NCBI GenBank assembly: GCA_002721545.1
Contig: PBKR01000031.1
Span: 23,032-87,031 of the forward strand
Source: Nitrosomonadaceae bacterium
GTDB lineage: Bacteria > Pseudomonadota > Gammaproteobacteria > Burkholderiales > Nitrosomonadaceae
Length of the DNA: 64,000 bases
Direction of reading: 5' to 3'
Position numbers and translations under genes: made by a program. The notes below the pieces were generated by a model. That model searched no databases, was not told where the DNA came from, and saw only the letters and a program-made list of their open reading frames with translations. This document shows, piece after piece, positions 38,729 to 47,764 of this stretch (its first letter is position 1; every line of letters begins with the position of its first letter).

Positions 38729-39677
38729 AGCCTGTTTTTTCCATGGTAATTGGTTTTTCTGTTTGATCTAAAACTACTAACCCTTCACCCTTATTAATTT
38801 TTCCAATACGAGTTAAGGGAATTCCTATTTCTTGTGAAATTTTATCAACTTTACTTCGCCGCTCTCTTGGCACAGTAAAACAAAGTTCATAGTCGTCTCC
38901 ACCCGCTAACATACAACTAACAACATGTTGCTGAGAAAGATATTTTTCTATGACACCTGAACAATTTATCTTACTAATGTTCACAGTAGCAGCTACATTT
39001 GAATGCTCCAAAATATGGCCTAAATCTGCTAATAAGCCATCTGAAATATCAATTGCACTATTAGCCAAACCAATCAATCTCTGCCCCAAGCCAACTCGTG
39101 CAACAGGAATGAGTAAAGAATTCAAGCATTCAATAAGTTCATTAGGCTCAAGTTTAATTTTTTTCTTCTCATGCAAGATTGCTAAAGCTGCATTACCCAA
39201 TTTACCTGATATCCAGATGTCATCTCCTGGAATAGCCCCACTACGACGCAAAGCCTTCCCTATTATTACCTCTCCAATAATTTGAATAGAAATAGTAAGG
39301 GGGCCGCATGTAACATCTCCGCCAATAAGCGCAACCTCATATGAATTTGCAAGCTCAAAAAAACCTCTAGCAAACTCTTGAATCCATTTTGGATCATTTT
39401 TAACTAATGATTCTGGTAATGCAAGCGCCATAGTTGCCCAGCGCGGGTTCGCGCCCATTGCTGCCATGTCAGACAGGTTCACAGCAAGAGCCTTATGTCC
39501 TAATTTAAAGGGATCAGTTTCTGTAAAAAAGTGTTGGCCGGCCACCAACATGTCCGTAGAAACCGCTATTTCCATTCCACTTTTAGGTTTAATCAGCGCC
39601 GAATCATCTCCAGGCCCCAAAACAACATTAGGGTCAGATCGCTTAAAAAAACTAATTATGTCTGCTTCGGAAACCAT
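38706..39677 (-). CDS. thiL: Thiamine-monophosphate kinase ThiL
   Basis: Phosphorylates thiamine monophosphate to the active diphosphate. Conserved motifs: VLGPGDDSALI at the N terminus, STDMLVAGQHFF, LAVNLSDMAAMGANPRW, GGDVTCGPLTISI and ISDGLLADLGHILE, all typical of the PurM-like ATP-binding fold. At 323 aa it is normal. The order nusB-thiL-pgpA is conserved in proteobacteria. ThiO, the glycine oxidase of the same pathway, is encoded at 16-17 kb. Confidence 0.96.
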   Translation of the reverse strand: MVSEADIISFFKRSDPNVVLGPGDDSALIKPKSGMEIAVSTDMLVAGQHFFTETDPFKLGHKALAVNLSDMAAMGANPRWATMALALPESLVKNDPKWIQEFARGFFELANSYEVALIGGDVTCGPLTISIQIIGEVIIGKALRRSGAIPGDDIWISGKLGNAALAILHEKKKIKLEPNELIECLNSLLIPVARVGLGQRLIGLANSAIDISDGLLADLGHILEHSNVAATVNISKINCSGVIEKYLSQQHVVSCMLAGGDDYELCFTVPRERRSKVDKISQEIGIPLTRIGKINKGEGLVVLDQTEKPITMEKTGYDHFPST

Positions 39678-39785
39678 TTCTTCTTTCTGTAAAAGGCTGG
39701 AAATTTTTACAATATGCCTAATTTATCTGTTATAAAAAGACGGATTCATATTTATAAAACTCGCCTCTACTTGTCTTTATATATT

Positions 39786-40292
39786 TTATATTGACTTTTT
39801 CTGCCACTGAATCGGTAATGCTGTCTCATCTTTACGCAATTTTTTAGCTAGCTTATCTAAAACACCATTTACATATTTATGCCCATCTGTCCCGCCATAA
39901 GTTTTAGCTAACTCCACTGCTTCATTAATAATTGCTTTATATGGTGTTCCTAAATAATTAATAAATTCATAAGTGCTAAGTAATAAAATAGAAGCTTCTA
40001 TTGGACTAAGCTCTTTAAAAGGACGGTCTAAACAAGGTTGAATATGTTTCTCCAACTCCGTTAAGTCTGTTAACAGCCCCTGCATCAAATCAGAAAAATA
40101 CTCCTGGTCTGCCTTCAGAAACGTCTTTGTTTCATGTAACTGCTCTATAATGATATGAATTGCTTCTTTAGCAACAAACCATTGATATAGCCCTTGTAAA
40201 ACTAATTCTCTCGAACGCCGCCGCCGCCCCTTACGCCCCGGCTTTTTCTCCTGACCATTTTTCTCCTCTACTAATACCACCTTCCTTATCAT
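39786..40292 (-). CDS. nusB: Transcription antitermination factor NusB
   Basis: Binds boxA RNA with NusE/S10 and promotes antitermination of rRNA operons. Conserved: RRRSRELVLQGLYQW, SPIEASILLLSTYEF and NEAVELAKTYGGTDGHKYVNGVLDKLA. The ORF track starts at 40325, 37 bp inside ribH. The ATG at 40292 overlaps the ribH stop as ATGA and is the likely start by coupling, giving 168 aa. The basic N-terminal tail (KKPGRKGRRRRSR) is longer than in E. coli. Confidence 0.95.
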   Translation of the reverse strand: MIRKVVLVEEKNGQEKKPGRKGRRRRSRELVLQGLYQWFVAKEAIHIIIEQLHETKTFLKADQEYFSDLMQGLLTDLTELEKHIQPCLDRPFKELSPIEASILLLSTYEFINYLGTPYKAIINEAVELAKTYGGTDGHKYVNGVLDKLAKKLRKDETALPIQWQKKSI

Positions 40293-40771
40293 TGTATTTC
40301 TTCGTCGAGCTTTCTGAGCAAACAAACCATTTCTATTGCTGCTCTTGCAGCTTCTGTGCCTTTCTGACTCATTCTTTCTATGGCCTGCTCATTAGTTTCA
40401 GTAGTCAAAATACCATTTGCCACCGGAATACCTGTATCAAGCTGCACAGCAGTTATTCCACTAGCAGATTCTTTAGATACGACCTCAAAATGATAAGTGC
40501 TGCCACGAATTACTACGCCCAATGCTACTAACGCATCAAACTGATCAGTTAGTGCCATTTTTTGTAGGGCCAAAGGAATTTCCAATGCGCCTGGAACTTT
40601 TACCATTAAAATATTTGTTGAGGGCACCCCATTTTTCTCAAGCTCTTTAGTACAGCTCTCAAGTAGCCCCTTACTAGCGTCAATATTATAACAACTCATT
40701 ACAATACCTATACGCAACTCTGTACAGTTTAGATCTGATTCAAACTCATGAATCCTCTCATAATGCCCCAT
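40289..40771 (-). CDS. ribH: 6,7-dimethyl-8-ribityllumazine synthase
   Basis: Penultimate riboflavin step: condenses the pyrimidinedione with dihydroxybutanone phosphate, forming large capsids with riboflavin synthase in some species. Motifs: IGIVMSCYN, VPGALEIPLALQKM, ALGVVIRGSTYHFEVVSKES with the catalytic His, and NGILTTETNEQAIER. At 160 aa it is typical. It lies 45 bp downstream of ribBA and is coupled to nusB by an ATGA overlap. Confidence 0.97.
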   Translation of the reverse strand: MGHYERIHEFESDLNCTELRIGIVMSCYNIDASKGLLESCTKELEKNGVPSTNILMVKVPGALEIPLALQKMALTDQFDALVALGVVIRGSTYHFEVVSKESASGITAVQLDTGIPVANGILTTETNEQAIERMSQKGTEAARAAIEMVCLLRKLDEEIQ

Positions 40772-40816
40772 ATATTCCCCTAAAAATTATTAATTGGAAA
40801 ACAAAAAATATGTTTC

Positions 40817-41932
40817 CTAGGTTTGATCTATATTCTCAGGTTTCAAGTATCCTGTAACATTTAAACCAAAACCCGCCATACTTGGCATTTTTCGTGGGAC
40901 TGCTAATAGCCTCATCTTTCCTACTTTTAAATCTTTTAATATCTGGGCGCCAATTCCATAGTTACGCAAATCAGTTCTTGTGAAAGCACTAGGCCCAGTT
41001 TTCCTCCTTACGGTACGCTCAATTAATTTGATAGACTCTTCCCTATTATGTAGTAAAACAATCACCCCGCGCCCTTCATTAGAAATTGCGCGAAAAGAAT
41101 CATTAATGCTCCAAGAATGCGTCTTATCGTTTATATCTAACAAATCAATTACAGATAGCGGCTCATGCACCCGTACTAAGGTCTCTGTATCAGGGGCAAT
41201 ATCACCCTTAATCAAAGCGAGATGAGTAACATCTAGGGTTTTATCAAGATAAACAACAAGATGGAACTCGCCATGGGATGTTTGAATAGTCTTTTCTGCC
41301 ATGCGCTGTATAAGACTTTCAGTTCGACTACGATAATTAATAAGGTCGGCAATTGCCCCAATTTTAAGCTGATGTTTTGCTGCAAACTCTATTAACTCTG
41401 GCAATCTCGCCATACTACCGTCACCTTTAAGGATCTCACAAATTACTGATGTTGGTGTAAGGCCAGCTAAGCTTGCCAAATCACATCCTGCTTCAGTATG
41501 GCCTGCGCGTGAAAGCACCCCACCTTTTTGCGCCATCAAAGGAAAAATATGTCCTGGCTGAACAATATCCTCTGGCCCTGCATTCGGATTTGCTGCCACC
41601 TTTATAGTATGAGCACGATCAGCTGCTGAAATACCAGTTGAAACTCCAGCTGCAGCTTCAATAGAAAGCGTAAAATTAGTTCCTAAAGGTGCACGGTTAG
41701 TTGATGCAGATACCATCAGTGGCAAATTAAGCTGCTGACAGTGTGCTTCCGTTAATGTCAAACAAATAAGGCCACGGCCATATGTGGCCATAAAATTTAT
41801 TGTTTCTGGTGTAACAAAATCTGCCGCTAATAACAAATCTCCCTCATTCTCTCGATCTTCTTCATCGACAAGAATTACCATTCTTCCATTCTTAATATCA
41901 TGGATAATATCTTTAATGGGACTGATAACCAT
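40817..41932 (-). CDS. ribBA: 3,4-dihydroxy-2-butanone-4-phosphate synthase fused to a degenerate GTP cyclohydrolase II domain
   Basis: The N-terminal half (about residues 1-200) is an intact Rib[55 protein letters not shown]. The C-terminal half has the RibA fold but lacks the three zinc cysteines: where active enzymes have a CxxxxxxxxxCxC cluster this one has [26 protein letters not shown]. This half is therefore probably not a GTP cyclohydrolase; the same loss is known in other proteobacterial RibBA proteins. A separate active RibA must be encoded elsewhere. It sits between ribE and ribH. Confidence 0.93.
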   Translation of the reverse strand: MVISPIKDIIHDIKNGRMVILVDEEDRENEGDLLLAADFVTPETINFMATYGRGLICLTLTEAHCQQLNLPLMVSASTNRAPLGTNFTLSIEAAAGVSTGISAADRAHTIKVAANPNAGPEDIVQPGHIFPLMAQKGGVLSRAGHTEAGCDLASLAGLTPTSVICEILKGDGSMARLPELIEFAAKHQLKIGAIADLINYRSRTESLIQRMAEKTIQTSHGEFHLVVYLDKTLDVTHLALIKGDIAPDTETLVRVHEPLSVIDLLDINDKTHSWSINDSFRAISNEGRGVIVLLHNREESIKLIERTVRRKTGPSAFTRTDLRNYGIGAQILKDLKVGKMRLLAVPRKMPSMAGFGLNVTGYLKPENIDQT

Positions 41933-41982
41933 ATTGTTATATTTTTAACTAGTAGTCTATAGTTGATACAATAAATATGAGA

Positions 41983-42585
41983 CTATTTCATAGGAGCCAA
42001 AATTAAAAACTGCTCAGCATACCGTGCAAACATATCTATTTCTAAATTCACTTCCATCCCTACTTTTAGTTCTTTAAATGTAGTCGCCTCTATAGTATGA
42101 GGAATAAGATTAACCATAAACCCACCATCTTTAGTAATTAGATTTACTGTCAAACTAACACCATTCACGGCAATAGACCCCTTTTTAACAATATACCTCA
42201 TTAGAGAATCTGGAGGCTTAATAGTTAATATATAATTTTCTCCCGCAGATTCTAGTTTTATTATTTTTCCTACCCCATCTACATGGCCACTTACTAGATG
42301 CCCATTTACTCTATCTGATAATTGCATGGCTTTCTCCAAATTAACCCCTTCACCCTGTATATCTAAACTCTGGGTACAATTTAGAGTTTCCCGTGATACC
42401 TGCATGCTAATTACGTTTCCTGCTAAAGCTATTATTGTAAGGCACACTCCGTTAGTTGCAATACTATCGCCAACACCCACATCACTTAAATCTAGCCCGC
42501 CTGCTATAACTTCTATAAATACACCGCCCTCTATGGGCATAACCTTCTTTATCTTACCAACTGCTTCAATAATTCCTGTAAACAT
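41983..42585 (-). CDS. ribE: Riboflavin synthase alpha chain
   Basis: Dismutates two lumazines to riboflavin. Two tandem lumazine-binding barrels are visible: MFTGIIEAVGKIKKV... VGDSIATNGVCLTI, and VNGHLVSGHVDGVGKI... KGSIAVNGVSLTVN. At 200 aa it is typical. It is the first gene of the left part of the riboflavin cluster and is divergent from the regBA pair. No FMN riboswitch was recognised in the 305-bp upstream region. Confidence 0.97.
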   Translation of the reverse strand: MFTGIIEAVGKIKKVMPIEGGVFIEVIAGGLDLSDVGVGDSIATNGVCLTIIALAGNVISMQVSRETLNCTQSLDIQGEGVNLEKAMQLSDRVNGHLVSGHVDGVGKIIKLESAGENYILTIKPPDSLMRYIVKKGSIAVNGVSLTVNLITKDGGFMVNLIPHTIEATTFKELKVGMEVNLEIDMFARYAEQFLILAPMK

Positions 42586-42890
42586 TCCTTCCCTTTTGCT
42601 TTCTGTATTTGTGCTTTTATGTTATTTGATGATAAGTTTAATAAAATATTTAAATATCAACCCAAACAAAAAGTATTTTTCTTATTCGTAGCCTTATATA
42701 TGTTAATGTCATCTTATTATTTTCATGAGGATATCATGAAGGACTCCTAATCTAGAGTAGAATTCATAGATTGACTTAACTTTATATATCATAAATCTGT
42801 GACAATTTGCCATATAGCTAGAAAATACAATATAGGCTATTGTTTTAATAAACAGAAACGGTTGCTATAAATCTATGATGAACAATTGAA
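42586..42890. other. Divergent intergenic region ribE / regBA
   Basis: 305 bp with no supported ORF. It must carry the promoters of ribE (minus) and regB (plus). The only clear structure is a 19-bp inverted repeat near its middle (separate entry). No conserved RFN-element sequence blocks were seen. Confidence 0.5.
42722..42740. promoter_or_regulatory. 19-bp inverted repeat between ribE and regB
   Basis: TTCATGA-GGATA-TCATGAA: perfect 7-bp arms with a 5-bp centre. Its architecture (7-5-7) equals that of the palindrome in the nirK promoter, but the arm sequence differs. It is an operator candidate for one of the two divergent units. Confidence 0.35.
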
Positions 42891-44165
42891 ATGTTCAGTA
42901 ATTTTAGTCAAACAGCTTTAAACAAAAATTTAAACCGCCTATTTTTTCTCCGGTGCATAACTCTTGCTGTCGGGTGCTTAACTTTTACTGCGATATATTT
43001 AATACTTGAAATACCTTTGCTCTGGACAGAAATAACTATGGTGGTAGTTTCTCTTGCTATATTAAATTTTATAACTTGGGTCCGTTTACGTCGAAACTGG
43101 CCAGTATCAGATAAAGAAATTTTTCTTCAAATCTTAATTGATGTTGCTGCTTTAACTATCTTATTATTTTTTACTGGCGGATCAACCAACCCATTTATTT
43201 CCCTTTATTTATTACCCCTGACAATTACTGCTGCGGCTTTGCCATGGACATATACATGGGTAATGGCAACCATAACTATTGGTTGTTATTCTTTGTTATT
43301 ATTTTATCATATCCCATTACCACATAATCATAATGAACATATGAGTGAATTTAATTTACATGTATCAGGTATGTGGTTAGCATTTGTTTTAAGCACCGTA
43401 TTAATTGCTTGGTTTGTAGTTAAAATGGGGTCATCTATACGGGAACGTGACAAGGCGCTGTCACAAGCTCGTGAACAAGCTTTACGAGGAGAGCAGCTTA
43501 TTGCATTAGGAACCATGGCTGCTGGAGCAGCACACGAGCTTGGAACGCCATTAGCAACTATGGCTGTTGTAAGCAAAGAAATACAAAATGAGCACACTGA
43601 AAATCCAGAGCTTCAAAAAAGTGTGCGTATTTTACGAGATCAAATTATTCAGTGTAAGCATACATTAACCCAGTTACTTGCCGATGCAGGCCAATCTCGT
43701 ATTGAAGATGCCAGTGGCCAAACTGTTGATTTATTCCTACAAGAACTATTTGATAAATGGAAATTGATGCGACCCACTGTTAAATTTACATATACATGTA
43801 ATGGTTTTTTTCCTTCCCCTCAAATAATAAATACACAACCACTAGGCCAGTCTATCTTAAACCTACTAAATAATGCTGCGGATGCTTCAATAGAAGATAT
43901 TGAGATCAATAGCAACTGGAACAAAAATGAGTTATATCTAGAAATTCTTGATTCTGGCAAAGGGCTCAGTGATGAAGATTTACACCAGGCCGGACAAAAT
44001 TTCTTTGCTAGCAAAAAAGAGCATGGTTTTGGAATTGGATTATTCCTAGCAAATGCAAATATTGAACGATATGGAGGAAAAATACGCTTAACTAATCGTG
44101 AAAACGGCGGCGCCTGCACTCAAGTTATATTGCCTCTAATAGGACTACAACATGATAAAACTTAA
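42891..44165 (+). CDS. regB: Redox-sensing histidine kinase RegB/PrrB type
   Basis: Membrane sensor kinase of the RegBA/PrrBA/RoxSR group that switches respiration, nitrogen-oxide and carbon metabolism according to redox state. About six N-terminal helices, including the quinone-site motif GGSTNPF (residues 96-102). The phosphoacceptor His215 lies in AAGAAHELGTPLATM. Cys255 in QIIQCKHTL occupies the place of the redox-active cysteine of RegB. The ATPase core has LNLLNNAADAS, DSGKGL and GFGIGLFLANANIERYGG. At 424 aa it is typical. Its end overlaps regA by 14 bp. It sits in opposite orientation inside the riboflavin cluster. Confidence 0.9.
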   Translation: MFSNFSQTALNKNLNRLFFLRCITLAVGCLTFTAIYLILEIPLLWTEITMVVVSLAILNFITWVRLRRNWPVSDKEIFLQILIDVAALTILLFFTGGSTNPFISLYLLPLTITAAALPWTYTWVMATITIGCYSLLLFYHIPLPHNHNEHMSEFNLHVSGMWLAFVLSTVLIAWFVVKMGSSIRERDKALSQAREQALRGEQLIALGTMAAGAAHELGTPLATMAVVSKEIQNEHTENPELQKSVRILRDQIIQCKHTLTQLLADAGQSRIEDASGQTVDLFLQELFDKWKLMRPTVKFTYTCNGFFPSPQIINTQPLGQSILNLLNNAADASIEDIEINSNWNKNELYLEILDSGKGLSDEDLHQAGQNFFASKKEHGFGIGLFLANANIERYGGKIRLTNRENGGACTQVILPLIGLQHDKT

Positions 44166-44721
44166 AGACTTTGAGGATGATTTAAATAGCGACAGTCCAA
44201 ATTTATTGCTTGTGGATGATGATCAGGTTTTCTGTGATGTGCTTAAAAGAGCGCTGACGAAACGTGGATTTGCTGTTATTTGTGCGCACTCTGTTACCCA
44301 AGCATTAGAATATACAGAGGAATTTTCACCTGAGTACGCAATTATTGACCTAAAATTACCGGGCCAATCTGGTTTGGTTTTAGTTGAAGAATTAACAAAA
44401 AGGGATATTGGCACGCGCATTGTCATGCTAACTGGCTATGCGAGCATAGCTACGGCCATAGAGGCAATTAAACTTGGCGCTATACATTACCTTGCAAAAC
44501 CTGTTGATGCTGATGAAATTGTAGCCGCTTTTAGCCGTATTGATGGTGATAATTCTACTCAAATTAGCAAAGATACTCTATCCGTAGGGGAGGTTGAGTG
44601 GGAATATATTCAACGAACCTTGGTTGAAAATAATGGCAACGTTTCAGCAACCGCAAAAAAACTTAAAATGCACCGCCGTACATTACAACGAAAACTTAAT
44701 AAGAGCCCTATTAAACAATAA
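44152..44721 (+). CDS. regA: Response regulator RegA/PrrA type (Fis-like HTH)
   Basis: Receiver domain with acidic pocket LLLVDDDQVF and phosphorylated Asp66 in YAIIDLKLPGQSG; the Thr and Lys of the site are in VMLTGYAS and YLAKPVDADEI. The C terminus is a Fis-type helix-turn-helix, LVENNGNVSATAKKLKMHRRTLQRKL, nearly identical in pattern to RegA/PrrA/ActR. At 189 aa it is the usual length. It overlaps regB by 14 bp, so the pair is one unit. Candidate targets in this window include nirK, by analogy with RegA/PrrA control of nitrite reductase in alphaproteobacteria; that link is inference. Confidence 0.93.
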   Translation: MIKLKDFEDDLNSDSPNLLLVDDDQVFCDVLKRALTKRGFAVICAHSVTQALEYTEEFSPEYAIIDLKLPGQSGLVLVEELTKRDIGTRIVMLTGYASIATAIEAIKLGAIHYLAKPVDADEIVAAFSRIDGDNSTQISKDTLSVGEVEWEYIQRTLVENNGNVSATAKKLKMHRRTLQRKLNKSPIKQ

Positions 44722-44746
44722 GTTTTTTTATTATCTTGCTATCCTA

Positions 44747-45832
44747 CTATACAACTCTAGCCATAATTCGAATATCCTCTCCAACCATGCGCAAATCCTG
44801 AATTTTAAGACTATTTTTTTCCGATAGATTAGATAACTCTGGCAACTTCAACATGCCTAGCCCTGAGCTGCCTATTAAGTTTGGAGCAAAATATATTATC
44901 AATTCATCTATTAACCCCGCCTTAATAAGAGCACCATTTAATTTGCTCCCAGCCTCAACTAACAACTCATTAATTTCATAGTTTGCAAGTATATGAAAAA
45001 CCCTTGCAAGCTCAACTCTCCCCTCTATATCTGGCAATATAATTGGATGCGCCCCTATTTTCTTTAAATTAGCTATTTTCTTTTTATCATCATTTATAGT
45101 AAAAATTAATTCATTTTCACCCCTAAAAATTCTTGCCGTTACAGGAATTTCCAATCGATTATCTACTATTATCCGTAATGGCTGCCTAATTGTCTCAATA
45201 TAACGTACAGATAATTTTGGGTCATCTGCAAGAACGGTATTAATTCCTGTTAGAATCCCGCAAGAACGAGCACGAAATCTATGGCTATCGTGTCTTGCCG
45301 CTTCTCCAGTAATCCACTGGCTAACACCATTATTTAACGCTGTTCTACCATCAAGGCTTGCAGCAATCTTCATTCGTACCCAAGGACGATTATTCGTCAT
45401 TCTACAAACAAAGCCAATGTTAAGATCCTTGGCCTTCTCTTCCATTAAACCAACCAACACATTAATTTTAGATTGCTCTAAAAATGAAACCCCTTTTCCA
45501 GCAACCAAAGGATTCGGATCTAACATTGCAATTATTACTTTAGTAACCTTAGCTAAAACTAAAGTTTTAACACATGGTGGAGTTCGCCCATAATGGGCGC
45601 AGGGCTCCATTGTAAGATATACTGTCGCGCCTTGTGCCATTCCTTTAGCTTGATTTAATGCATTAATTTCTGCATGAGGCTGTCCAGCATAAGTATGCCA
45701 ACCACTTCCAACCACTTTATTATCTCGAACAATTACACAACCTACACGGGGATTTGGGCTCGTACTATACAACCCTTTTTTAGCAAGTTGTAATGCCTGA
45801 GACATGTAAACATGGTCATCAGAGGAAAACAT
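44747..45832 (-). CDS. ribD: Bifunctional riboflavin deaminase/reductase RibD
   Basis: Carries out the second and third steps after GTP cyclohydrolase. The N-terminal deaminase has the zinc motifs PHAEINAL and PCAHYGRTPPC; the reductase half starts at PWVRMKIAASLDGRTAL and ends with VEAGSKLNGALIKAGLIDELIIYFAP. The ORF track starts at 45889 inside nrdR; the ATG at 45832, just after the nrdR stop, gives the usual N terminus (SSDDHVYMSQALQLA) and 361 aa. It is separated from the rest of the rib genes by the plus-strand regBA pair. Confidence 0.96.
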   Translation of the reverse strand: MFSSDDHVYMSQALQLAKKGLYSTSPNPRVGCVIVRDNKVVGSGWHTYAGQPHAEINALNQAKGMAQGATVYLTMEPCAHYGRTPPCVKTLVLAKVTKVIIAMLDPNPLVAGKGVSFLEQSKINVLVGLMEEKAKDLNIGFVCRMTNNRPWVRMKIAASLDGRTALNNGVSQWITGEAARHDSHRFRARSCGILTGINTVLADDPKLSVRYIETIRQPLRIIVDNRLEIPVTARIFRGENELIFTINDDKKKIANLKKIGAHPIILPDIEGRVELARVFHILANYEINELLVEAGSKLNGALIKAGLIDELIIYFAPNLIGSSGLGMLKLPELSNLSEKNSLKIQDLRMVGEDIRIMARVV

Positions 45833-45836
45833 AATT

Positions 45837-46301
45837 TTATTTTTTAGAGCGTGGGCTTTGTACTTCTTTAATTGCGTCATGAAAATCATCTATATCTTGA
45901 AAGCTTCTATAAACAGAAGCAAAACGAATGTACGCTACTTTGTCTAGTTTATACAGTTCCTGCATTACCATTTCGCCTACCATACGCGATGGTACTTCCC
46001 TCTCCCCTAAATTCAAAAGTGTTTGTACAATTCTATCAATTGCCTCATCTACATTTTCAGTCGGCACAGGGCGTTTATGTAATGCCCGCATGAACCCTAT
46101 AAGTAATTTATCTCGACTAAACTCTGATCGCGTCCCTCCCTGTTTTATTACCTGCGGTAACCGTAACCCAATAGTTTCATATGTAGTAAATCGTTTGTCA
46201 CAATTAAAACAACTACGACGACGACGCACTCTATTTCCCTCTTCGCTAATACGGGAATCGATTACACTTGTATCACCAATATTACAGAAAGGACACTTCA
46301 T
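45837..46301 (-). CDS. nrdR: Transcriptional repressor NrdR
   Basis: ATP/dATP-responsive repressor of ribonucleotide reductase genes. The zinc ribbon is MKCPFC...[12 protein letters not shown], followed by the ATP-cone domain ([25 protein letters not shown]). At 154 aa it is typical. It lies 2 bp after glyA and 4 bp before ribD, so all three are one unit, in the order conserved among betaproteobacteria. Confidence 0.97.
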   Translation of the reverse strand: MKCPFCNIGDTSVIDSRISEEGNRVRRRRSCFNCDKRFTTYETIGLRLPQVIKQGGTRSEFSRDKLLIGFMRALHKRPVPTENVDEAIDRIVQTLLNLGEREVPSRMVGEMVMQELYKLDKVAYIRFASVYRSFQDIDDFHDAIKEVQSPRSKK

Positions 46302-46303
46302 AA

Positions 46304-47554
46304 TTAAAATTTATAAACCGGATATTTTTCACACATGGCTTTTGCTTCATTACTTACTTGCAATAAAACATCTTTATTTGTAGGTGCATCTAATACATCA
46401 GCAATCAAATTTGATAAATGCTCTATTTCTATTTCTTTAAAACCACGCGTTGTAACTGCAGGAGTCCCTATACGAATACCACTCGTAACAAATGGTTTTT
46501 GCGGATCATTAGGGATAGCATTTTTGTTTACAGTAATATTTGCTAAACCTAATGCCTCTTCTGCTTGCTTACCAGTAAGATTTTTTGCCTGAAGGTCTAC
46601 CAAAAACATGTGGCAGTCAGTTCGCCCAGAAACTATACGTAATCCACGTGCTTTCAATACTTTTGTCATTACACGGGCATTATCTATTACCTGCTCTTGG
46701 TAATTCCTGAATTCTTTGCTAGCTGCCTCCTTAAAAGCAACAGCTTTAGCTGCAATTACATGCATCATTGGGCCGCCTTGAATCTGTGGAAAAATTGCAG
46801 AATTAAGAGCCTTCTCATGCTCTGGCTTTGCCATAATAATTCCGCCTCGTGGTCCACGTAAAGTTTTATGCGTAGTACTAGTAACAAAATCAGCAATTCC
46901 AACCGGATTAGGATAGAATCCAGCGGCTATTAAACCAGCATAATGAGCCATATCTACAAATAAATAAGCGCCCACATCATCCGCAATCTTACGAAATGCT
47001 TTCCAGTTTATTACTAAAGAATACGAAGATGCTCCTGCAACAATCATTTTTGGCTTATGCTCATGCGCCAATCGCTCTAGTTCAAAATAATCAAGTTCTT
47101 CGGTATTTGAATTAAGGCCATAGGAAATAGAATTAAATATTTTACCGCTAAAATTGACCGATGCCCCATGTGTCAAATGCCCACCATGAGCAAGCGACAT
47201 TCCTAAAATAGTGTCACCAGGCCTTAATACGGACAAATAAACAGCGGCATTTGCCTGTGATCCAGAATGTGGTTGTACATTCACATATTCTGCTGCAAAT
47301 AAAGATTTTGCTCGATCTATCGCATATTGCTCAACTAAGTCTACATGCTCACAACCGCCATAATATCTTTTACCGGGATACCCTTCAGCATATTTATTTG
47401 TTAATACAGACCCCTGTGCCTGTAATATAGCCGGACTAGCATAATTCTCTGATGCAATTAATTCAATATGATCCTCTTGCCGGTCAATTTCTCCCTTAAT
47501 TGCTTGCCATACACTAGGATCAATACTTTGAATAGTTTGCTTTGATGAAAACAT
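46304..47554 (-). CDS. glyA: Serine hydroxymethyltransferase
   Basis: PLP enzyme converting serine and tetrahydrofolate to glycine and methylene-THF. Signature motifs: [39 protein letters not shown], the PLP Lys in [15 protein letters not shown], and [14 protein letters not shown]. At 416 aa it is normal. It leads the glyA-nrdR-ribD unit and is divergent from the class III aminotransferase across 210 bp. Confidence 0.98.
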   Translation of the reverse strand: MFSSKQTIQSIDPSVWQAIKGEIDRQEDHIELIASENYASPAILQAQGSVLTNKYAEGYPGKRYYGGCEHVDLVEQYAIDRAKSLFAAEYVNVQPHSGSQANAAVYLSVLRPGDTILGMSLAHGGHLTHGASVNFSGKIFNSISYGLNSNTEELDYFELERLAHEHKPKMIVAGASSYSLVINWKAFRKIADDVGAYLFVDMAHYAGLIAAGFYPNPVGIADFVTSTTHKTLRGPRGGIIMAKPEHEKALNSAIFPQIQGGPMMHVIAAKAVAFKEAASKEFRNYQEQVIDNARVMTKVLKARGLRIVSGRTDCHMFLVDLQAKNLTGKQAEEALGLANITVNKNAIPNDPQKPFVTSGIRIGTPAVTTRGFKEIEIEHLSNLIADVLDAPTNKDVLLQVSNEAKAMCEKYPVYKF

Positions 47555-47764
47555 ATCAATATCACCATTGTATAATTATTAATTTAAAGATTTTAACATT
47601 ATCAATCAAATATCGTTGATAGATTCTAAAATCCACTATTTCATTATTTCAAAAGAATTCTCACGTTGCAATTGTCTGCCTGTCTGGTTAACATTGGTGC
47701 TGCATAATTTACTTGTGGCTTTTAAATCAAAAAACTCTCTTAATTGTTTATATAATTCTAGTAT

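Noticed and set aside
42586-42890. Possible FMN riboswitch upstream of ribE
   Set aside because: None of the conserved RFN sequence blocks could be found; the region is plain AT-rich DNA.
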